Shown: positions 28,820 through 37,873, numbered from the stretch's first letter. The stretch is 64,000 nucleotides of DNA from DASUAS01 sp963841415 (GCA_963841415.1 CAWJCN010000001.1:124001-188000), one strand, 5' to 3'. Notes: generated by a model from the letters alone, not told the origin. Program-made: numbers and translations.

Positions 28820-31237
28820 ATGACGTCGACGACGGATGCGGACATCGACCAGCTGGTCGCAGCGCTGACGCTCGAAGAGAAGTGCGAGATGGTGCACGGC
28901 GCCGACGCGTGGACCATCCGAGGATGCGAGCGTCTCGGTGTGCCCGACTGGACGGTGAGCGACGGTCCGGTCGGTGTCCGGGGGCGGGGGAGCATCCCCG
29001 GACTGGTCTTGCCGGGCCCGTCGGCGATTGCCGCGACGTGGGACGTCGCGCTGGTCGGCGCGCTCGGCGCTGCGCTCGGCGACGAGGCGAAGGATCGGGA
29101 GATCGACGTCGTGCTCGCGCCGACGGTGAACCTGCATCGGTCGCCGCGCGGTGGCCGTCACTTCGAGGCGTTCAGCGAGGACCCCGAGCTGACGGCCCGC
29201 ATGGCGGTTGCATACATCCGCGGTGTGCAGTCCCAGGGCGTCGCCGCGTGTGTCAAGCACCTCGTCGCAAACGATCAGGAGCATGAGCGGCACACGATCG
29301 ACGTCCATGTCGACGAACGCACGCTGCGCGAGGTTTACCTGCGACCGTTCGAAGCTGCAGTGGCCGAGGGCGAGGTTCGAGCGGTCATGGCCGCGTACAA
29401 CTTCGTGAACGGCCAGCACGCATGCGCGCAACACCACGTCATCGTCGACGTGCTCAAGGGGGAATGGGGGTTCGACGGGGTGTTGATGTCGGACTGGAAC
29501 GCGATGAAGGACACCGCGGGTCCGGCGGTGAACGGACTGGATCTCGAGATGCCAGGTCCTGGTCGTTGCTGGGGTGGAGGCAAGCTCCTCGCTGCGGTCG
29601 AGCGCGGTGACGTACCGGAGCGCGTGATCGACGACAAGGTGCGACGGATCCTGCGGCTGCTCGAGTGGCGGGGCCGCATCCCGTCCGAACCCCGCGCCGT
29701 CGTGGAGCGGTCAGTCGATCGGCCCGAGCATCGTGCCCTTGCTCGGCGCGCCGCTGCCGAAGGGATGGTGCTGCTCAAGAACGACGGGTTGTTGCCACTG
29801 ACGACGTCGGGATCGATCGCGCTCATCGGTCCAGGTGCCCGATCGACCGCAATACTCGGCGGTGGATCAGCACTGCTGGAACCGCACCGGCACACGTCGC
29901 TGCTCGAGTCGTTCACAAACCGATGGCCCGGCAACGTCACGCACGCCGCCGGGGTGGACCTCCAGCGCGGCGCTGACACACTCCCGGACGAGTGGATCGG
30001 CGAAGGCGGTGTCCTCGTCGAGTTCTTCGACGGACGCGACTGCGATGGCGCGCCGCTCAGGAGCGAGCAGAGAACAAGTGCCTACAACGTCTGGTGGGAC
30101 GATGCCTATCCCGCGGGTCACGACGCTCTTTCGTTGCGCGCGAGCCTGACGATCGTGCCTCCGAGGTCCGGGCCGCATCGCCTCGTGGGCAAGGCGTATG
30201 GGCGAGCGCGGCTGTGCGTCGATGGCGTCGAGGTCGGGGACAGCGATGTCGACGGGTTTCCGGCGGGGTTTGGGTTCACCGGGTGCTCCGCCATCCTCGA
30301 GCTCGACGCCGGCACGCCGCTGCGTCTCGTACTCGAAGCCGTGCAGCCTGAGGACAACACGTACCCCGCCGCGATGTTCGACCTCGGCGTCGCCGCAATC
30401 GATCGGTCGGCTGGCATCGACGCCGCCGTGCACGCCGCCGCGGCGGCCGATGTCGCGATCGTCGTCGTGGGCTCCAGCGACGAATGGGAATCGGAGGGCG
30501 AGGATCGCGCCAACATCGAGTTGCCGGCCGATCAGAGCGAGCTGGTTGCGAGTGTCGTCGCCACGAATCCGCACACCGTCGTCGTGTTGAATTGTGGCGC
30601 CCCGATGCTGCTGCCGTGGTTCGACGACGTTCCCGCGGTCCTGCTCGCCTGGTATCCGGGTCAGGAAGGCGCAGACGCGATCGTCGATATCTTGACTGGT
30701 GCCGCGGAGCCCGGTGGGCGCATGCCGACGACGTGGGCGCGCGCGGAGCGCGACACGCCGTCGTTCCTGCACTATCCCGGCGAGGCGGGCGTCGTGCGCT
30801 ACGGCGAGGAGCTTTACGTCGGCCACCGTTGGTACGACGCACGCGGGATCGATCCGTTGATCCCGTTCGGCCACGGTTGCTCTTACACGACGTTCGAGTG
30901 GGACGAACCCGCGGTCATTGGCAGCGGCGCCGACCGGACAGTCGAGCTCACGATCACGAATGTGGGTGATCGTCCAGGCAGCGACGTCGTCCAGGTCTAC
31001 GTCGCAGGTCCCAGAGGCGCGGCGCCACGGCCGGTGAAGCAACTCGGCGGGTTCGCGAAGGTGCACCTCGCCGCGGGACAACGTGGGACCGTGCGCATCG
31101 TCCTCGGCGAACCTGCCTTTCGCCGCTGGGACGTGGCGACGTCGAGCTGGACCGTCGACCCCGGCGACTACGAGCTCCTCGTAGGAGCCTCGGCGGCGGA
31201 CATACGGTCCACCGCGGCCATCCATGTCGACGAATGA
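28820..31237 (+). CDS. GH3 family beta-glycosidase with PA14-like insertion
   Basis: This is an 805-aa GH3 enzyme without signal peptide. The catalytic barrel shows VSDGPVGVR, KHLVANDQEHERHT and the nucleophile Asp in VLMSDWNAM. The second domain follows (AAAEGMVLLKNDGLLPL). Between it and the C-terminal part lies a PA14-like carbohydrate-binding insert (about residues 390-530, from GVLVEFFDGRDCDG to FTGCSAILELDAG). The terminal Fn3-like domain has IPFGHGCSYTTFEW. The ATG at 28820 follows GAGGGAG. PA14-bearing GH3 enzymes often act on gluco- or galacto-oligosaccharides. It differs strongly from the GH3 at 21201. Confidence 0.9.
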   Translation: MTSTTDADIDQLVAALTLEEKCEMVHGADAWTIRGCERLGVPDWTVSDGPVGVRGRGSIPGLVLPGPSAIAATWDVALVGALGAALGDEAKDREIDVVLAPTVNLHRSPRGGRHFEAFSEDPELTARMAVAYIRGVQSQGVAACVKHLVANDQEHERHTIDVHVDERTLREVYLRPFEAAVAEGEVRAVMAAYNFVNGQHACAQHHVIVDVLKGEWGFDGVLMSDWNAMKDTAGPAVNGLDLEMPGPGRCWGGGKLLAAVERGDVPERVIDDKVRRILRLLEWRGRIPSEPRAVVERSVDRPEHRALARRAAAEGMVLLKNDGLLPLTTSGSIALIGPGARSTAILGGGSALLEPHRHTSLLESFTNRWPGNVTHAAGVDLQRGADTLPDEWIGEGGVLVEFFDGRDCDGAPLRSEQRTSAYNVWWDDAYPAGHDALSLRASLTIVPPRSGPHRLVGKAYGRARLCVDGVEVGDSDVDGFPAGFGFTGCSAILELDAGTPLRLVLEAVQPEDNTYPAAMFDLGVAAIDRSAGIDAAVHAAAAADVAIVVVGSSDEWESEGEDRANIELPADQSELVASVVATNPHTVVVLNCGAPMLLPWFDDVPAVLLAWYPGQEGADAIVDILTGAAEPGGRMPTTWARAERDTPSFLHYPGEAGVVRYGEELYVGHRWYDARGIDPLIPFGHGCSYTTFEWDEPAVIGSGADRTVELTITNVGDRPGSDVVQVYVAGPRGAAPRPVKQLGGFAKVHLAAGQRGTVRIVLGEPAFRRWDVATSSWTVDPGDYELLVGASAADIRSTAAIHVDE

Positions 31238-31261
31238 GGGGCGCGCGTAAATCATCACGTT

Positions 31262-31270
31262 GTTACACTA
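31262..31270 (+). promoter_or_regulatory. extended -10 promoter of the binding-protein/gal operon
   Basis: TGTTACACT fits an extended -10 element (TG-n-TACACT) and lies 87 bp before the binding-protein ATG. Similar TGTTAC boxes precede the genes at 37874 and 42673. No clear -35 is seen, which is normal for extended -10 promoters. Confidence 0.45.
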
Positions 31271-31273
31271 AAA

Positions 31274-31289
31274 TGGAACCGCTACCATT
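31274..31289 (+). promoter_or_regulatory. candidate LacI-family operator
   Basis: ATGGAACCGCTACCAT is a near-palindrome (half-sites agree at 6 of 8 positions) with the central CG typical of LacI-family operators. Outer bases extend the match to AAATGG/CCATTT. It starts 4 bp after the -10 box, so binding would block initiation. The likely ligand-responsive repressor is the LacI protein encoded at 34486-35562. Confidence 0.55.
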
Positions 31290-31356
31290 TGGCGACGCGC
31301 GAACTCGGGAGACCGGCGCGCAGAGGGCGGCACCGCCGCTCGACACAGGGGGGACC

Positions 31357-32640
31357 ATGAAGATCCTGCGCAGCATCGTGCTGATCGCGACGGGCGTGCT
31401 GCTCGCGGCTGGACCGGCCGGGGCGGTCGGTCGTCAATCCAGCGGATCGACCAACGGCGTCACCGCCGATCAGATCAAGCTCGCGTTCCCAACCATCGAC
31501 TTCGCGGCGCTGAAGGACGTCGGCGTCAACATCGACCGCGGCGACCCGCAGAAGATCTTCGACGCGCTCACCGACCAGTTGAACGCCGACGGAGGCATCA
31601 ACGGCCGAAAGGTCGATGTCGAGGTGGTCAAGTACAGCGTGCTGAACCCAGCCGACGCGGAGGCGGCGTGCACGAAGATGACCGAAGACGACAAGGTCTT
31701 CGCCGTCATCAACGCGTTCGACGGCGCCGCGGAATCGGCGGACAAGTGCATCACCGACCACAAGACCTTCCTCATTGGAGGCAGTCCCGACACCGCAATC
31801 GCGAGCAAGACACCCTGGATCTCGCAGAATGCGTCACAAGAACGGCAGGCGAAGAACTTCGTGCAGCTGATGGCGAAGAAGGGTCTGTTCAAGGGCAAGA
31901 CAATCGGCATCAGCACCGACCCGGCCCAAGAGCAGGTGACGAAGAAGGTCATCGTGCCGGCGCTCAAGAAGGCCGGCTACTCGCCCAAGGTGGTCGTCGT
32001 GGACGACGGTCCGCCCGGCGACACCGCGGCGGCAGATGCCAACTGGGACGTCTTCGCCGAGAAGTTCAAGAGCGCCGGTGTCAACCATGTGATCCTCGTC
32101 GGTACCGAGGCGGCGGGCGGCTTGACCCGACTGCTCGACCGGGGCGTGAAGGCCACGGTGTCCAGCCCGACCAATGGTCTCGTTGAAGGGCTCGGCACCA
32201 GCCAGACACAACGGCCTCCGTCGGCGTACGACGGCTACTACACGATCACCGGTCTCACGCCGGACGAGATCTTCGCCGATCCGACGATGCAGAAGTGCGT
32301 GAAAACGTTCCAGAAGGCCAATCCATCGATCACGGTGAAGAAGCCGAGCGCGGTCGCCGAAGGCGAGACGGACTGGGCCACCGGCATCCTCACCGCGTGC
32401 GGCCAACTCGGCATGTTCCAGACCGTCGCGCAACGCGCTGGGAAGAACCTGACCAACCAGTCCGTGATCGACACCGTCGAGGGCATGACCACGAACTTCG
32501 CGGTTCCCGGCAGCCCCTACAACACCTTCGGGCCGGCCAAGTTCGACGCCCCCGATGGCTTCCGCCTCGGTGTCTTCGACCACACCGTCGGCAAGACGGG
32601 CGGCATCAAGCCGCTCGGCTCGTTGCAGAACCTGCACTGA
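31357..32640 (+). CDS. HAAT-type periplasmic substrate-binding protein
   Basis: This is a 427-aa secreted type-1 periplasmic-binding-fold protein (LivJ-like, Leu/Ile/Val-binding family). Residues 1-23 form a signal peptide ending AGA; no lipobox Cys is visible. The mature part has GVTADQIKLAF, DQLNADGGINGRKVDVEV and TPWISQNA, features of receptor-family ligand-binding proteins. The ATG at 31357 follows AGGGGGGACC. It is the only binding protein near the two fused transporter genes and is transcribed with galT, galK and LacI. A glycoside or galactoside ligand is inferred from context; the family also binds amino acids and aromatic acids. Confidence 0.86.
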   Translation: MKILRSIVLIATGVLLAAGPAGAVGRQSSGSTNGVTADQIKLAFPTIDFAALKDVGVNIDRGDPQKIFDALTDQLNADGGINGRKVDVEVVKYSVLNPADAEAACTKMTEDDKVFAVINAFDGAAESADKCITDHKTFLIGGSPDTAIASKTPWISQNASQERQAKNFVQLMAKKGLFKGKTIGISTDPAQEQVTKKVIVPALKKAGYSPKVVVVDDGPPGDTAAADANWDVFAEKFKSAGVNHVILVGTEAAGGLTRLLDRGVKATVSSPTNGLVEGLGTSQTQRPPSAYDGYYTITGLTPDEIFADPTMQKCVKTFQKANPSITVKKPSAVAEGETDWATGILTACGQLGMFQTVAQRAGKNLTNQSVIDTVEGMTTNFAVPGSPYNTFGPAKFDAPDGFRLGVFDHTVGKTGGIKPLGSLQNLH

Positions 32641-32712
32641 TCCGCGTTGCGCCGTGCTCGCCGCCGCGTCACCCCCCCTGCCGGTGCCGAGCACGGCGCT
32701 CGCGCGCCGACA

Positions 32713-33567
32713 ATGACTGACGACCTTGCGATCCGAGATCCTCTGACCGGCGACGCGGTGATCATCGCGGCGCACCGCCAAACTCGCCCGAACCTTCCGT
32801 CGGACGGCTGCCCGTTCTGCGTTGGAGGACTCGAAGCACCAGACCCCTACGAGACCCGGTGGTTCCCCAACCGCTGGCCGAGCTTTCCCGACGCGCGAGC
32901 CGAGGTGCATCTGTTCTCGCCTGACCACGACGCGACGCTCGCCACGTTGGGCCCGACGCAGGTGCGTAAGGTCATTGATCTGTGGTGCGAGCGATCGGCG
33001 GAGCTCGGCGGACGAACGGACGTGGCGTACGTCTTGCTCTTCGAAAACTCCGGTCGAGACGCGGGCGCGACGATCGATCATCCCCACGGCCAGGCGTTCG
33101 CATACGCCGAGATTCCTGACCGACCCGCAGCCGAGCTCGCCGCTGCCGCATGCGTCCTCTGCGAGCCGCCCCCGCCAGATCTGGTCGTCGACTCCACCGA
33201 CGGCTGGACTGCATGGGTTCCCGCCGGCGCGACCTCACCCTTCGAGCTGAGGTTGGCACCGAGTGCGCACGTTCCCGATCTTGCATCTCTCGACGAGTAC
33301 GGGCGAGACCAACTTGCGCTGCTGCTCGTCCAGGTGCTCGGTCGCCTCGATCGCGTCTTCGGTCAGCCGATGCCTCGGATGATGTGGATCCATCAACGTC
33401 CGTTCGATGGTGGCGAGTGGCCGATTGCCCACTTGCACGTCCACGTGCACCCGTTATGGCGCGCTCCGAACACCCTGCGCCACGTGGCAGCTGGCGAACT
33501 CGGTAGTGGAACCTTCATCAACCCCGTTGCACCTGCCGCCGCCGCGGCGGAACTGCGATCGTGCTGA
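32713..33567 (+). CDS. galT: galactose-1-phosphate uridylyltransferase
   Basis: This is a Leloir-pathway enzyme that exchanges UMP between UDP-glucose and galactose-1-phosphate. The 284-aa protein has CPFC near the N-terminus (zinc site), RWFPNRWPSF, FENSGRDAGATIDHPHGQ with the catalytic His in HPHGQ, and a C-terminal AHLHVHVHP. It is shorter than E. coli GalT (348 aa) but holds all the active-site motifs. ATG at 32713. It overlaps galK by 7 bp. Confidence 0.92.
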   Translation: MTDDLAIRDPLTGDAVIIAAHRQTRPNLPSDGCPFCVGGLEAPDPYETRWFPNRWPSFPDARAEVHLFSPDHDATLATLGPTQVRKVIDLWCERSAELGGRTDVAYVLLFENSGRDAGATIDHPHGQAFAYAEIPDRPAAELAAAACVLCEPPPPDLVVDSTDGWTAWVPAGATSPFELRLAPSAHVPDLASLDEYGRDQLALLLVQVLGRLDRVFGQPMPRMMWIHQRPFDGGEWPIAHLHVHVHPLWRAPNTLRHVAAGELGSGTFINPVAPAAAAAELRSC

Positions 33568-34493
33568 CCGCTCATGCCCCTGGTCGGGTGAATCTGATCG
33601 GCGACCACACCGACTACATGGGTGGTCTCTGCTTGCCGATGGCCATCGATCTCGGAACCACCGTCGCCGGTGAACCCGGCGGAGACGTCGTCCGCCTCAC
33701 GTCCGATGCCTTCGACGGAACAGCCATCATCGCACTCGACGAACGTGATCCATCCCGCATAGAACCGCAGTGGGCGCGCTACGTCGCGGGTGTAGTGGCG
33801 GAGCTGCGACCACCAACAGGATTCAGCGGGCACATCACGACGACGTTGCCACCCGGAGCGGGCTTGTCATCGAGTGCAGCGCTCGAACTCGCGGTCGCGC
33901 TGGCACTCGGCGCCGATCCCGAGCCGCTCGCACTGGCGTCTCTCTGCCAGCGCGCTGAGCACCGCGCTTCAGGAGTTCCCTGTGGAATCCTCGACCAAGT
34001 TGCTTCCGCCGGCGGGGTTGCGGGCCATGCCCTTCTCCTGAACTGCGCGACCCTCGAGAGAGAAGCGGTTCCCGTACCCGACGACATCGACATCGTGATC
34101 GTTTACTCCGGTGAGGAACGCTCGCTTGCCGACACTCCCTACGCCGTCCGACGTGCCGAAGCGGAAGCCGGACACGAACGTCGACTTCGTCACGTGCGCA
34201 GCGAGAACGAACGCGTACGACACGCCGCCGAGGCGCTCTGGCGCGGCGACGGACCGGCGCTGGGTGGCTTGCTTTTCCAGAGCCACCGCAGTTTGGCCGA
34301 CGACTTCGAGGTATCGACTCCGACGCTGGACGCACTGGTGCAGCACTTGTGTGACGTACCGGGCGTCCATGGGGCACGCCTCACCGGCGCAGGCTTCGGT
34401 GGATGTGTCGTCGCCGTCGCTGAGCGAGGCGCTCTCGCCACTGGATGGCATGTACGGCCGGCGGCTGGCGCGACCCGTCAACAGCATGACTGA
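33561..34493 (+). CDS. galK: galactokinase
   Basis: This is a GHMP-family kinase, 310 aa, that makes galactose-1-phosphate for GalT. Motifs are the galactokinase signature GRVNLIGDHTDYMGG, the ATP-binding LPPGAGLSSSAALELA and motif 3 GARLTGAGFGGCVVAV. It is compact next to typical GalK (~380 aa), with a short central helical region. The GTG start at 33561 overlaps the galT stop. No galE or mutarotase gene lies in the window. Confidence 0.92.
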   Translation: MLTAHAPGRVNLIGDHTDYMGGLCLPMAIDLGTTVAGEPGGDVVRLTSDAFDGTAIIALDERDPSRIEPQWARYVAGVVAELRPPTGFSGHITTTLPPGAGLSSSAALELAVALALGADPEPLALASLCQRAEHRASGVPCGILDQVASAGGVAGHALLLNCATLEREAVPVPDDIDIVIVYSGEERSLADTPYAVRRAEAEAGHERRLRHVRSENERVRHAAEALWRGDGPALGGLLFQSHRSLADDFEVSTPTLDALVQHLCDVPGVHGARLTGAGFGGCVVAVAERGALATGWHVRPAAGATRQQHD

Positions 34494-35562
34494 CCGAGTG
34501 CGCGCAACTGACGACCCAATGGTGGTCCGTTCTAGATTCAATGCGGTGGACCCCATACGACGGCCGGTGATCGCTGACGTCGCGCGAGAGGCAGGTGTCG
34601 CGACGGTCACGGTGTCCCGAGTGCTCAACGGATTCCCGGGGGTGCGTGAGCAAACCCGGCGTCGTGTGGAAGAGGCGGTCGTCGCACTCGGCTATCGCTC
34701 GAGTCCTGCCGCTCGCATCCTGGCTGGCGGGCGCTCACGAATGCTCGGGGTCGTCGCCATCGAGACGTTCCACTACGGACCTTCCCAAACGCTGTTCAGC
34801 CTGGAGGGAGCTGCTCGGGCTGCTGGGCATGCGGTGACCTTCGCGTCGATGCCGGCCGACGGAGCCTCGCTGCAGAGCACCGTCGACCAACTCGCCCATG
34901 CACCTGTAGACGGCATCGCCATCATGTCTCCCGTCCGAGCCGTCATGGATGCAATCAAAACGCTGCACAACACGTTGCCGGTGGTCGTGGTCGGCGGCGA
35001 TCGCCACTCGGGTCCGGCCACCGTGGCGATCGATCAAACGATCGGCGCCGGCATGGCAACCCGCCATCTCCTCGAGCTCGGCCACGAAACGGTGCATCAT
35101 GTCAGCGGCCCGCCGGCCTACCTCGAAGCCCGGGCTCGGCGGCGCGGCTGGACGACAATGCTGCGAACGATGGGTGCACCCCACGGGCGCTCGGTCATCG
35201 GGGATTGGAGCGCACGCGGTGGGTATGCCGCGGGCACGGAACTTGCCCAGGATCCCGACGTCACCGCGATCTTCGCGGCCAACGACCAGACGGCACTCGG
35301 AGTCCTCAAAGCGCTCGCGGAACAGGGCCGCGAAGTACCGGAAGACATCAGCGTCGTTGGGTTCGACGACGCACCGGAAGCCGCCTACTACCGGCCGAGT
35401 CTCACCACAGTGCGCCAGGACTTCGGTGAGGTGGGTCGTCGAGCGGTGGAACTGCTCATCGACCGGATCGAAGGCCGTGCCGCGAGAACCCACCTCGAAA
35501 TCGTGCCCGAGCTCGTCATCCGCTGCAGCACATCCAGGCTCGGCACCCAGAACCGAGGGTGA
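34486..35562 (+). CDS. LacI-family transcriptional regulator
   Basis: This is a repressor of about 358 aa. The helix-turn-helix with hinge (VIADVAREAGVATVTVSRVLNG...RVEEAVVALGYR) begins near residue 25, followed by a periplasmic-binding-like sugar-sensing domain (IFAANDQTALGVLKAL, SVVGFDDAPEAAYYRPSLTTVRQD). The ATG at 34486 overlaps the galK end; ATG 34519 or GTG 34546 would also be acceptable. It is last in the binding-protein-galT-galK-lacI unit. It probably acts on the operator at 31274-31289 with a galactose-related inducer. Confidence 0.88.
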   Translation: MTDRVRATDDPMVVRSRFNAVDPIRRPVIADVAREAGVATVTVSRVLNGFPGVREQTRRRVEEAVVALGYRSSPAARILAGGRSRMLGVVAIETFHYGPSQTLFSLEGAARAAGHAVTFASMPADGASLQSTVDQLAHAPVDGIAIMSPVRAVMDAIKTLHNTLPVVVVGGDRHSGPATVAIDQTIGAGMATRHLLELGHETVHHVSGPPAYLEARARRRGWTTMLRTMGAPHGRSVIGDWSARGGYAAGTELAQDPDVTAIFAANDQTALGVLKALAEQGREVPEDISVVGFDDAPEAAYYRPSLTTVRQDFGEVGRRAVELLIDRIEGRAARTHLEIVPELVIRCSTSRLGTQNRG

Positions 35563-35574
35563 ATGACCGCTGCA

Positions 35575-36648
35575 TCAGCTCTCGTCGAAGCGTGCGGCGT
35601 GGGCGAGCGTCACGCGGACGGCGTCTCGTCCCGTGATTCGTCGATCGAGCAGTGAGAGCCCCTCTTCGAGATGGTCGATGTCGACGACCTCGCCGGCGAG
35701 CACGTCGGTACGAATCTGGCCTGCTCGCAGGAGCTCGACTGCTCGTTCCATCGACCTCGGCGTGAACCCGGATCCTCCGATCACCTTGAGCCCCTTGACC
35801 ACCACTTGGTCACTGACGAAGCCGGGGATGTCGACGAAGTGCTTGAGACCGGCGAGCAGCACGGTTCCTTCATGGCGAGCCAACTCGAGTGAGAGTGGCA
35901 CTGCTTGCACGGAACTCGACACGTCGAACACCTTGTCCGCGCCGACGCCGCCGGTGAGTTCGCGCACGGCTGCGACGACATCGTCTTGATCCACCATGAT
36001 CGTCGCACTCGCGCCGAGCTCGAGAGCCGCTTCGAGACGGAGCCGGTCGTGCGACGTACCGGTCACGATGACGAGCGACGGGTTGCAGGCGCGCACCGCC
36101 TCGACCACGGCGAGACCTTGGTGGCCGGGACCTTGCACGACGACGGCGTCGCCCTCGACGACGTCTGCGATCGTGACCCAGTTGACTGCGTTGCTGAGGG
36201 ACTCGAACACAGTGAGCTCCTGGGCGGGTCGATCGTCGGGGAGCGCGAACAGCTGAGTGCCGGGAAAGATCTCCATGTACTCCCCGTAGCCACCCCAGAG
36301 ACCGATCGTGCCGTCGCCGGTCATGTCGGAGTAGCCGTAGACGCGAACCCCCGACGGCGACACGAGGATCTCGTTCACCGCAACCCGGTCACCCACCGCG
36401 ACAGGAAACTCGGCGTCGGATGCCATCTCGACGAGCCGTCCGACGATTTCGTGGCCTGGCACGACCGGAAAGATGCTCGCTCCAGGGATGAGTTCCACCC
36501 CGGTGATCTGCGCGAGGTCACTACCGCACAGACCCACCGCCTCGACCTGAAGGACGGCACCACCCGGTGGGGGCGTCGGCACCGGAAACTCTCGGATCTC
36601 GAACTCGCCGCCACCGAGGAAGACGGCGGCGCGACAACGTGCAGTCAT
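35575..36648 (-). CDS. zinc-dependent medium-chain alcohol/polyol dehydrogenase
   Basis: This is a 357-aa MDR-superfamily dehydrogenase. Catalytic-zinc ligands appear in GLCGSD and PGHEIVG, and the Rossmann region as VVQGPGHQGLAVVEAV. The structural-zinc lobe with four Cys seen in classical ADH is missing: NEILVSPSGVRVYG occupies that place. The ATG at 36648 follows GGTGAGGA. It is downstream of an SDR gene and a 70-aa protein on the same strand, which suggests a small dehydrogenase operon. Substrate unknown. Confidence 0.85.
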   Translation of the reverse strand: MTARCRAAVFLGGGEFEIREFPVPTPPPGGAVLQVEAVGLCGSDLAQITGVELIPGASIFPVVPGHEIVGRLVEMASDAEFPVAVGDRVAVNEILVSPSGVRVYGYSDMTGDGTIGLWGGYGEYMEIFPGTQLFALPDDRPAQELTVFESLSNAVNWVTIADVVEGDAVVVQGPGHQGLAVVEAVRACNPSLVIVTGTSHDRLRLEAALELGASATIMVDQDDVVAAVRELTGGVGADKVFDVSSSVQAVPLSLELARHEGTVLLAGLKHFVDIPGFVSDQVVVKGLKVIGGSGFTPRSMERAVELLRAGQIRTDVLAGEVVDIDHLEEGLSLLDRRITGRDAVRVTLAHAARFDES

Positions 36649-36694
36649 GGTGTCCTCACCATGTCGCCATCGCGAACGGCACCAACGTGCTGCG

Positions 36695-36907
36695 TCACGA
36701 GGCGCGTGGATCGTCGATCGAAACCGGCACGCCCAAGAGCTTGGATGCGACGTCTTCGAGCATCGGCTTCGGCATGACGCAGTCTGCACAGTCAGCCGAT
36801 TCCAGCAAGAGCTGTAGATGGACCGAGTCAGACGACTCGCTGACCACCGAGATGTCGGCGCCGTCGAGTCGTAACAGGTCTCGGACCGGTGTGAGGTCGA
36901 TCGTCAT
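36695..36907 (-). CDS. small CxxC protein (NifU C-terminal-like)
   Basis: This is a 70-aa protein (MTIDLTPVRDLLRLDGAD...ESADCADCVMP). The C-x2-C near residue 40, preceded by beta-strand-like LQLLLES, is similar to the Fe-S scaffold domain of NifU, although it is short. Its ATG overlaps the stop of the SDR gene (ATGA). Short proteins of this kind beside oxidoreductases may handle metal or act in electron transfer. The family assignment is tentative. Confidence 0.55.
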   Translation of the reverse strand: MTIDLTPVRDLLRLDGADISVVSESSDSVHLQLLLESADCADCVMPKPMLEDVASKLLGVPVSIDDPRAS

Positions 36908-37695
36908 GTGGACTCCTTGATCGGGGGACGGGTTCTCGAGAGGTGCGCACCGGCGTCGGCGAGGATGAGCTGTCCGGTGATGCACCGAGCCAGGTCGCTC
37001 GCGAGGAACACGACGAGTCGCGCGAGCTCGTCGGGTTCGGTCATTCGCCGCAGTGGTGTGGACTCCACGATCGCGATGATGTGTTCTTCGTCAAAGACGG
37101 CAGCAACGTCTTCCGTGAGCGTGGTCCCCGGCGCGACGGCGAGGACACGGATGCCGGAGGGTCCGAGCTCGACCGCCATCGTCTGGGTCAGATGGTTGAT
37201 GGCGGCCTTCGCCGCTGCGTACGCGGCGTTGAACGGTGAAGGCCGAGTGGACTCGCCGGAACTGACGTTGATGATGACCCCACCATCCGACATGGCTCGC
37301 GCCTGCGCGGCTGCCGCCAACGCGGTGATCACCAGGTTCTGATCGATGATGTCGCGCCAGTACGCGGCCCCTTGATCGACGAATGGCATCGGTGAACGAC
37401 CTGCCATCATCCCGATGTTGTTGACGGCGATGTCGAGTCGTCCGAAGGCTCGGACGGCCGTGGCAGCCAGATCAGTCAGCGCAGCGTCGTCGCGCGCGTC
37501 ACTGACGAGGGCGAGTGCAGTACCCCCTGCAGCATCGATCTCGGAAGCGACGGTGTGCGCTCTGCTCGGATCGACGTCGTGGACGACGACCGCAGCGCCA
37601 CACACCGCCAACCAGCGCGCGATCTCCCGTCCGATGCCTGCGCCCGATCCGGTGACGAGTGCGGCCTTGCCTGAGTGATCGATCTCGAGCGCCAT
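36904..37695 (-). CDS. short-chain dehydrogenase/reductase (SDR)
   Basis: This is a classical SDR of 263 aa: cofactor motif TGSGAGIG, an Asp after strand 2 (HDVD) that suggests NAD preference, NNIGM, and the catalytic Ser (INVSSGES) with the YAAAK motif. It likely oxidises or reduces a secondary alcohol/ketone. It is first in the SDR / 70-aa / Zn-ADH set and divergent from the SDR at 37874. Confidence 0.87.
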   Translation of the reverse strand: MALEIDHSGKAALVTGSGAGIGREIARWLAVCGAAVVVHDVDPSRAHTVASEIDAAGGTALALVSDARDDAALTDLAATAVRAFGRLDIAVNNIGMMAGRSPMPFVDQGAAYWRDIIDQNLVITALAAAAQARAMSDGGVIINVSSGESTRPSPFNAAYAAAKAAINHLTQTMAVELGPSGIRVLAVAPGTTLTEDVAAVFDEEHIIAIVESTPLRRMTEPDELARLVVFLASDLARCITGQLILADAGAHLSRTRPPIKEST

Positions 37696-37752
37696 CACGT
37701 GGTCCGCGGAACGGGGGTGCCGTGCGTGCAGCGGCACCCGGAAGATAACACC

Positions 37753-37769
37753 GGTATATTCACTGTACC
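37753..37769. promoter_or_regulatory. candidate inverted-repeat operator between divergent SDR genes
   Basis: GGTATATTCACTGTACC has GGTA/TACC outer arms with partial inner symmetry, and lies in the AT-richer part of the 178-bp divergent spacer. It could serve a TetR or GntR-type regulator. It is followed at 37769-37778 by a short CTTC-GT-GAAG hairpin. Confidence 0.35.
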
Positions 37770-37799
37770 TTCGTGAAGTGGCGGAGCACAAGATAGCGC

Positions 37800-37808
37800 T
37801 GTTACATT
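37800..37808 (+). promoter_or_regulatory. extended -10-like promoter of the SDR-amidohydrolase operon
   Basis: TGTTACATT matches the extended -10 form seen at 31262 and 42590 and lies 65 bp before the ATG at 37874. Confidence 0.4.
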
Positions 37809-37873
37809 CTGCACAGGGCGTCCGTCGAGCAAAGGCACGATGCCCGACCATCGGCTCCCGAAGGCGCGACCTC

